9,880 bases of DNA from contig JAHEDA010000072.1 in assembly GCA_024641445.1 (NCBI GenBank), positions 1 through 9,880 on the forward strand, read 5' to 3'. A program made the translations under genes and the position numbers. This document shows, piece after piece, positions 6,113 to 9,880 of the stretch. This DNA is from Gammaproteobacteria bacterium. GTDB lineage: Bacteria; Pseudomonadota; Gammaproteobacteria; UBA6429; Thiohalophilaceae. Positions within the stretch are counted from its first letter, which is position 1; every line of letters begins with the position of its first letter. Under the pieces are notes generated by a model. It made no database searches. It was given only the letters and a program-made list of their open reading frames with translations, and had not been told where the DNA came from.

Positions 6113-7447
6113 ATGGAGATCGAAAATAAATTCCATGAAAAGGCCTGTTGGGATCTAGCTCAACGCACCCATACCGCGAGTCTGTTCTATGTATTTCTAT
6201 GGGTGTTAATCGCTATTTCGACGCCGGTGGTTCGCGATCTGCCAATAATTGCAGCCATTATTACGCTGGTATTTGTGTTGGGTATGTTGTTGCGTTTTCA
6301 TCTGACCAGTCGGTTTCATCGACTCTTTCATCCAAATCCGGCTAGATGGCTACGGCAATACAGTCTGGCAGTCTACAGCATGACGCTAACCTGGGGTGTT
6401 TTTGCAGCGGCTATTAACTGGTATTACCCCTTGCTGTGGCCAGCCTATCTCACTGGTTTTATCACTGCCGGTATCGCGGCAGGTGGCGCAATAAATCAGA
6501 GTACACACCTCCACATTCAACGTTCACTGATTGTAACTATGCTCATGCCAAGTGCATTGGTCTGTATTGCTCTTGCAAGTTTCGAGAGTCGCATCTTGGC
6601 CCTCGTGTATCTGCTCGATATGTTTTTTCTGGTTCGTCTGGGGGCGACTCTACATCGAGAATACTGGGAGGCACTGGTGAATACAGAATTGCTGGAGACG
6701 CGTGCCCAATTATTGGATGCGGCACGTCTGCGGGCGGAGACGGCGGATCGGGCCAAGAGTACCTTCCTGGCCCACATGAGTCATGAGCTGAGGACGCCTC
6801 TGAATGCCATTCTGGGTTTTTCGCAATTGTTTGAGCACGACGAGACACTTACAACAGAGCATCATCACGGGATTGGCGAGATCAAATCGGCAGGCAAGCA
6901 CCTTTTGGAATTGGTGAATGACGTGCTTGACCTCGCACAGATTGAATCCGGCCATATGCAGCTGGTCTCTGAAGATGTAAATCTGAATGGGATTATCAGC
7001 GAGTCGCTTAGTCTCGTGGAGCCCTTGGCAGTGCAGCGCGGCATTGAGGTGCGCATGAATCACACGGCGAACCAGCTGCCGCTGGTTCGGGGTAATACCA
7101 CCCGCCTCAGGCAGGTCCTGGTTAATCTCCTCTCTAACGCCATCAAGTACAATCGAGAACAAGGTCGGGTGGAAGTTTCTTGTGGGGCGCCAGCAGAGGG
7201 TTGGGTAAGGGTGAGAATTGCAGATACTGGTATAGGTATTGCCGAGGAGCATCAGCCCAAAATATTTAGAGCATTTTCACGCCTGGGTAATCCGGAGAGG
7301 AAAATTGAAGGGACGGGTATTGGTTTGGTGATAACGAAACAACTCATTGAGTTAATGCGTGGTCGAATTGGTTTTACCTCGACGCCGGGACAGGGTAGTG
7401 AATTCTGGATCGAGTTGCCATTAACTTCTAATAATCCTGATGCGTAG
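6113..7447 (+). CDS. Orphan membrane-bound sensor histidine kinase
   Basis: This 444-residue protein has an N-terminal membrane sensor of about six helices (roughly 23-40, 43-60, 83-101, 108-126, 137-154, 160-177) with very short loops, so any signal is probably sensed within or at the membrane. A charged helical linker (about 183-215) leads to the dimerisation/phosphoacceptor domain with H224 in MSHELRTPLNAILGF. The ATPase domain follows, with the N box around N342 (VNLLSNAIKYN), G1 DTGIG (371-375), F box FRAF (385-388) and G2 GTGIGL (400-405). All residues needed for kinase activity appear present. There is no receiver or HAMP domain and no response regulator beside it, so its partner is encoded elsewhere. 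The start ATG is chosen by frame and topology; the Shine-Dalgarno is weak. The ligand is unknown. The gene looks more AT-rich, with different codon use, than the bio and cox genes around it. Confidence 0.9.
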   Translation: MEIENKFHEKACWDLAQRTHTASLFYVFLWVLIAISTPVVRDLPIIAAIITLVFVLGMLLRFHLTSRFHRLFHPNPARWLRQYSLAVYSMTLTWGVFAAAINWYYPLLWPAYLTGFITAGIAAGGAINQSTHLHIQRSLIVTMLMPSALVCIALASFESRILALVYLLDMFFLVRLGATLHREYWEALVNTELLETRAQLLDAARLRAETADRAKSTFLAHMSHELRTPLNAILGFSQLFEHDETLTTEHHHGIGEIKSAGKHLLELVNDVLDLAQIESGHMQLVSEDVNLNGIISESLSLVEPLAVQRGIEVRMNHTANQLPLVRGNTTRLRQVLVNLLSNAIKYNREQGRVEVSCGAPAEGWVRVRIADTGIGIAEEHQPKIFRAFSRLGNPERKIEGTGIGLVITKQLIELMRGRIGFTSTPGQGSEFWIELPLTSNNPDA

Positions 7448-7496
7448 CCTCTTCTAGATGGTCCTTTACACACCGCATAGTTGTTTTCACATCAGC

Positions 7497-7526
7497 AATG
7501 TTAGTAAATTAGCGATTACTAACATT
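7497..7526. repeat. 11-bp perfect inverted repeat after the histidine kinase gene
   Basis: AATGTTAGTAA (7497-7507) and TTACTAACATT (7516-7526) are exact reverse complements with an 8-nt loop, followed by CTTTT. The stem has only two G-C pairs, so as a terminator it would be weak; it could equally be an operator for a dimeric regulator of the cox genes. It lies 50 bp after the kinase stop. Confidence 0.6.
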
Positions 7527-7873
7527 CTTTTGGGTAACATTCTGAACAGAGATAAATAAAATTACTTGGCAAATTAACGCGTGTTCTGTATGGTTTTGTT
7601 GCGATGAGCCAAGGCGACTCAAAGGGACAATTAGATTGGCAATACATCGGATTGTTCCGATGATGAGTATATAAGCAGATACTTGTATATCTGTTTGTTA
7701 TAAGCCTATTTTATTTTCTTCTTTGCAGCAGTTACTAGGCATGGCATAGCATAGCCCGGCCTTATAACTGGGGGAGCTGCCTGTACGGATGTACCCGTGA
7801 GGACATCAACAAAACTACAGTACGGCGCCACACACATTGTAATAGAACGGTTTTTTAATTAGGTATCCAACCG

Positions 7874-7886
7874 GAGAGGAAGAGGT
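7874..7886 (+). promoter_or_regulatory. Purine-rich ribosome-binding site of coxB
   Basis: The bases just before ATG 7887 read GGAGAGGAAGAGGT, a long purine run with overlapping Shine-Dalgarno matches. The GGAGAGGA part has good spacing. It implies strong independent translation initiation, unlike the weak sites inside the bio operon. Confidence 0.75.
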
Positions 7887-9050
7887 ATGTCAGCAATCAA
7901 AACTATCAGAAAGCTGATCCGCTTGATGAGCGCTGCCCTCCTGCTCGGGCCTGCCACAGCCCTAGCGGGTTATGACAGCCTGAACATGACGGAGAGCGTC
8001 ACCAAAGTCGGTAAAGAAATTTATGACCTGCATATGCTGGTCTTCTGGATCTGTACTGTTGCCGGCGTGCTGGTATTCAGTGTAATCATTTATTCCCTGA
8101 TCAATCATCGCAAGTCCAAGGGTGTAACCCCGGCCCACTTCCACGAGAGCACTACGGTAGAAGTTGTCTGGACGGTCATACCCTTTATTATCCTGGTGGC
8201 CATTGCGGTACCCGCGACCAAGACCCTGCTGCAGATTGAAGATACCAAAAACTCAGACCTTACGATTAAGGCAACGGGTTGGCAGTGGAAGTGGGAATAC
8301 GAATACATTGACGACAAGGTAGCTGATTCCAAGGGCGTACACTTCTTCAGTATGCTGGCCAAGGATAGCAATGAGGCGCGCCAGTTGGGCGCAAAGGCTG
8401 ACCTGGCTAAGGTCGATCACTACCTGCTGAACGTGGATGAACCGATTGTCGTGCCGGTTGGCAAAAAGGTCCGCTTGCTCACGACAGGAAACGACGTTAT
8501 CCACGCATGGTGGGTTCCTGCCCTGGCAGTCAAGCGCGATGCGATTCCCGGCTTTATCAATGAGAGCTGGTTCATGGCCGAGAAGGAAGGTACTTATCGC
8601 GGTCAGTGTGCCGAGCTTTGCGGTAAGGACCATGGCTTTATGCCCATCGTGGTGGAAGTGAAGTCCGAGGCCGATTACCAGAAGTGGGCCTCTGCCAAGG
8701 CTACTGCCATCAAGACCGCAGCGGCATCCGCTGAGGCATCCGCAGGTAAGGTCTACACTAAAGATGAACTGATGAAGCACGGCGAAGAGGTCTATAACGC
8801 TAACTGTGCTGCCTGTCATCTGCCGAATGGTATGGGTACGGGTCCGTTCCCGGCGATCAAGGGTGGTAAACTCTCTACCAAGGGTACTGTTGCCGACCAC
8901 ATTGCCCAGGTAGTTCACGGTAAGGGCATCATGCCGCCCTTTGGCAAGCAGTTGAGCGCTACCGATATTGCTGCGGTTGTTACCTACGAGCGTAATGCGT
9001 GGGGTAATAACACTGGCGATGTAGTTCAGCCTTCTCAAGTTTCACGCTAG
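7887..9050 (+). CDS. coxB: Cytochrome c oxidase subunit II with fused cytochrome c domain (caa3 type)
   Basis: CoxB receives electrons at the CuA centre and passes them to haem a in subunit I. The 387-residue protein has a signal peptide (1-27, cut likely after ALA), two transmembrane helices (about 49-71 and 92-113), the aromatic electron-entry patch GWQWKWEYEY (131-140), and the CuA cupredoxin domain with H206, C241, E243, C245, H249 and M252 (CAELCGKDHGFM). An Ala/Ser/Lys linker (about 270-288) joins a C-terminal class I cytochrome c with CAACH (C307, C310, H311) and a likely axial Met349 in GKGIMPPFG. The fused haem c makes this a caa3-type enzyme, able to accept electrons from small soluble or membrane-bound donors. 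It has a strong ribosome-binding site, and coxA follows 21 nt after the stop. The whole chain is intact. Confidence 0.97.
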   Translation: MSAIKTIRKLIRLMSAALLLGPATALAGYDSLNMTESVTKVGKEIYDLHMLVFWICTVAGVLVFSVIIYSLINHRKSKGVTPAHFHESTTVEVVWTVIPFIILVAIAVPATKTLLQIEDTKNSDLTIKATGWQWKWEYEYIDDKVADSKGVHFFSMLAKDSNEARQLGAKADLAKVDHYLLNVDEPIVVPVGKKVRLLTTGNDVIHAWWVPALAVKRDAIPGFINESWFMAEKEGTYRGQCAELCGKDHGFMPIVVEVKSEADYQKWASAKATAIKTAAASAEASAGKVYTKDELMKHGEEVYNANCAACHLPNGMGTGPFPAIKGGKLSTKGTVADHIAQVVHGKGIMPPFGKQLSATDIAAVVTYERNAWGNNTGDVVQPSQVSR

Positions 9051-9071
9051 GCTCAGCGGAGGATAATTAAA

Positions 9072-9880
9072 ATGAGCGATCATCATCCAACTGGAATCAA
9101 ACGGTGGTTGTTTACCACCAACCACAAGGACATCGGTACCCTGTACTTGTGGTTTAGCTTCATCATGCTGCTCACCGGCGGTGCAATGGCCATGGTCATT
9201 CGTGCCGAATTGATGTATCCCGGTATGCAGGTGGTGGAACCCAACTTCTTCAACATGATGACGACCATGCACGGTCTGATCATGGTGTTCGGCGCCATCA
9301 TGCCGGCCACCGTGGGTCTGGCCAATTGGCTGGTGCCCATGATGATCGGTGCACCTGATATGGCTCTGCCACGCATGAACAACTGGTCCTTCTGGATCCT
9401 GCCCGTCGCGGCCATCATGCTGGTTGCACCTGTCTTTATGGGTGGTCACTTCCTGGGTGGTAACGGCCCGGCCTTCGGCTGGACCTTCTACGAGCCCCTG
9501 TCTGGGCAGTACGACAAGCTGGCGTTCTTTATCTTCGCCGTGCATCTGTTGGGTCTGTCTTCCATCATGGGCTCCATCAACATCATCGCCACCATCCTCA
9601 ACATGCGCGCGCCCGGCATGACCCTGATGAAGATGCCGATGTTCGTCTGGACCTGGTTGATCACCGCCTTCCTGCTCATTGCCGTAATGCCGGTATTGGC
9701 AGGTGCGGTGACCATGATGCTAACCGACAAGTACTTCGGCACCAGCTTCTTTAGCGCAGCGGGTGGTGGTGACCCGGTTCTGTTCCAGCATGTGTTCTGG
9801 TTCTTCGGTCACCCTGAGGTGTACATCATGATTCTGCCTGCCTTCGGTATCGTCTCGCAGATCATCCCGACCTTCGCCCG
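9072..9880 (+). CDS. coxA: Cytochrome c oxidase subunit I (3' truncated by window)
   Basis: CoxA is the catalytic subunit, holding haem a and the haem a3-CuB site where O2 is reduced and protons are pumped across the inner membrane. The frame is open from ATG 9072 to the window edge, covering 269 of the roughly 530 residues usual for the family. Visible landmarks are the N-terminal TTNHKDIGTLYLWF, the low-spin haem a ligand H67 in TTMHGLIMVFG, the D-channel entry D97 in GAPDMALPRMNNWSFW, and the HPEVY motif with CuB ligand H247, E249 and Y251, the Tyr cross-linked to the CuB His in this family. The sequence is clearly a type A haem-copper oxidase, close to Pseudomonas-type CoxA. A GGAGG site (9058-9062) precedes the ATG by 9 nt. 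The second half, with the remaining ligands, lies outside the window. Confidence 0.97.
   Translation, partial: MSDHHPTGIKRWLFTTNHKDIGTLYLWFSFIMLLTGGAMAMVIRAELMYPGMQVVEPNFFNMMTTMHGLIMVFGAIMPATVGLANWLVPMMIGAPDMALPRMNNWSFWILPVAAIMLVAPVFMGGHFLGGNGPAFGWTFYEPLSGQYDKLAFFIFAVHLLGLSSIMGSINIIATILNMRAPGMTLMKMPMFVWTWLITAFLLIAVMPVLAGAVTMMLTDKYFGTSFFSAAGGGDPVLFQHVFWFFGHPEVYIMILPAFGIVSQIIPTFA

Larger units (their letters stand above)
7448..7886. other. 439-bp AT-rich non-coding leader region upstream of the cox operon
   Basis: No credible gene is seen here on either strand. It holds an 11-bp inverted repeat (7497-7526), a repeated TAACATTCT (7520-7528 and 7535-7543), and two smaller inverted repeats: CATCGG/CCGATG (7645-7662) and CAGATA/TATCTG (7676-7693). 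Two weak promoter-like pairs, both with TTGGCA and 17-nt spacers, occur at 7566-7594 (-10 TATGGT) and 7636-7664 (-10 GATGAT); TATAAG also occurs at 7670 and 7699. The last 150 nt, with tandem GCATA at 7744-7753 and GTACGG at 7783 and 7819, may be a long untranslated leader of coxB. No known riboswitch was recognised. The cox promoter cannot be fixed from the sequence alone. Confidence 0.6.

Noticed and set aside
6710..7252. 180-codon minus-strand open frame opposite the histidine kinase
   Set aside because: It covers the conserved HisKA and ATPase domains of the real gene and has no plausible protein features.
7604..7663. Short 19-codon open frame beginning ATGAGCCAAGGC in the cox leader
   Set aside because: It has no ribosome-binding site and no recognisable peptide features, and short frames of this size are expected by chance.
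7736..7830. Riboswitch in the coxB leader
   Set aside because: The GC-richer segment has short repeats and small hairpins, but I could not match it to any known riboswitch core.
8253..9038. 261-codon open frame on the minus strand opposite coxB
   Set aside because: It lies entirely opposite a clear CuA/cytochrome c gene and shows no recognisable domain; it is a shadow of the + strand codon pattern.

Overview
The window looks like an ordinary chromosomal stretch of a moderate-GC gammaproteobacterium. Three things point there: a comF-type gene divergent from a bioB-bioF-bioH-bioC-bioD cluster (an arrangement known from Pseudomonas and relatives), a BioC/BioH route for the pimeloyl moiety, and a caa3-type cytochrome c oxidase whose CoxB and CoxA resemble the Pseudomonas-like aa3/caa3 enzymes. 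Genus and species cannot be read from this sequence. I see no mobile element, CRISPR array, tRNA or rRNA.

Layout. Positions 1-224 hold the last 73 codons of an outer-membrane beta-barrel protein on the + strand. It converges on a ComF-family phosphoribosyltransferase gene (221-928, - strand), and the two stop codons lie inside one CTAG. A 73-bp divergent region (929-1001) follows, with a good sigma70-type promoter and a BirA-like imperfect palindrome. From there a tightly packed + strand operon runs to 5937: a small uncharacterised membrane protein (1002-1388), then bioB, bioF, bioH, bioC and bioD. Most junctions overlap (ATGA, TAGTG, ATGA, 11 nt) and the last gap is 6 nt. After a 175-bp gap comes an orphan membrane-bound sensor histidine kinase (6113-7447) with no response regulator next to it. 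A 439-bp AT-rich non-coding region with several inverted repeats (7448-7886) leads into coxB (7887-9050, CuA subunit II with a fused cytochrome c domain) and coxA (9072 to the window edge, subunit I, incomplete).

How the genes work together. BioC methylates malonyl-ACP so that fatty-acid synthesis can build a pimeloyl chain, and BioH removes the methyl group. BioF, BioD and BioB then carry out the KAPA, dethiobiotin and biotin steps. BioA, the DAPA aminotransferase between BioF and BioD, is not in the window and must be encoded elsewhere. CoxB and CoxA are the electron-entry and catalytic subunits of a proton-pumping terminal oxidase. Nothing in the sequence proves that the histidine kinase regulates the cox genes, although it sits directly upstream of them.

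I did not find an exotic or new multi-gene system. The points most worth a second look are the BirA-like operator overlapping both the bio promoter and the comF start, the unknown membrane protein translationally coupled to bioB, the orphan kinase, and the inverted repeats in the long leader of the cox operon.
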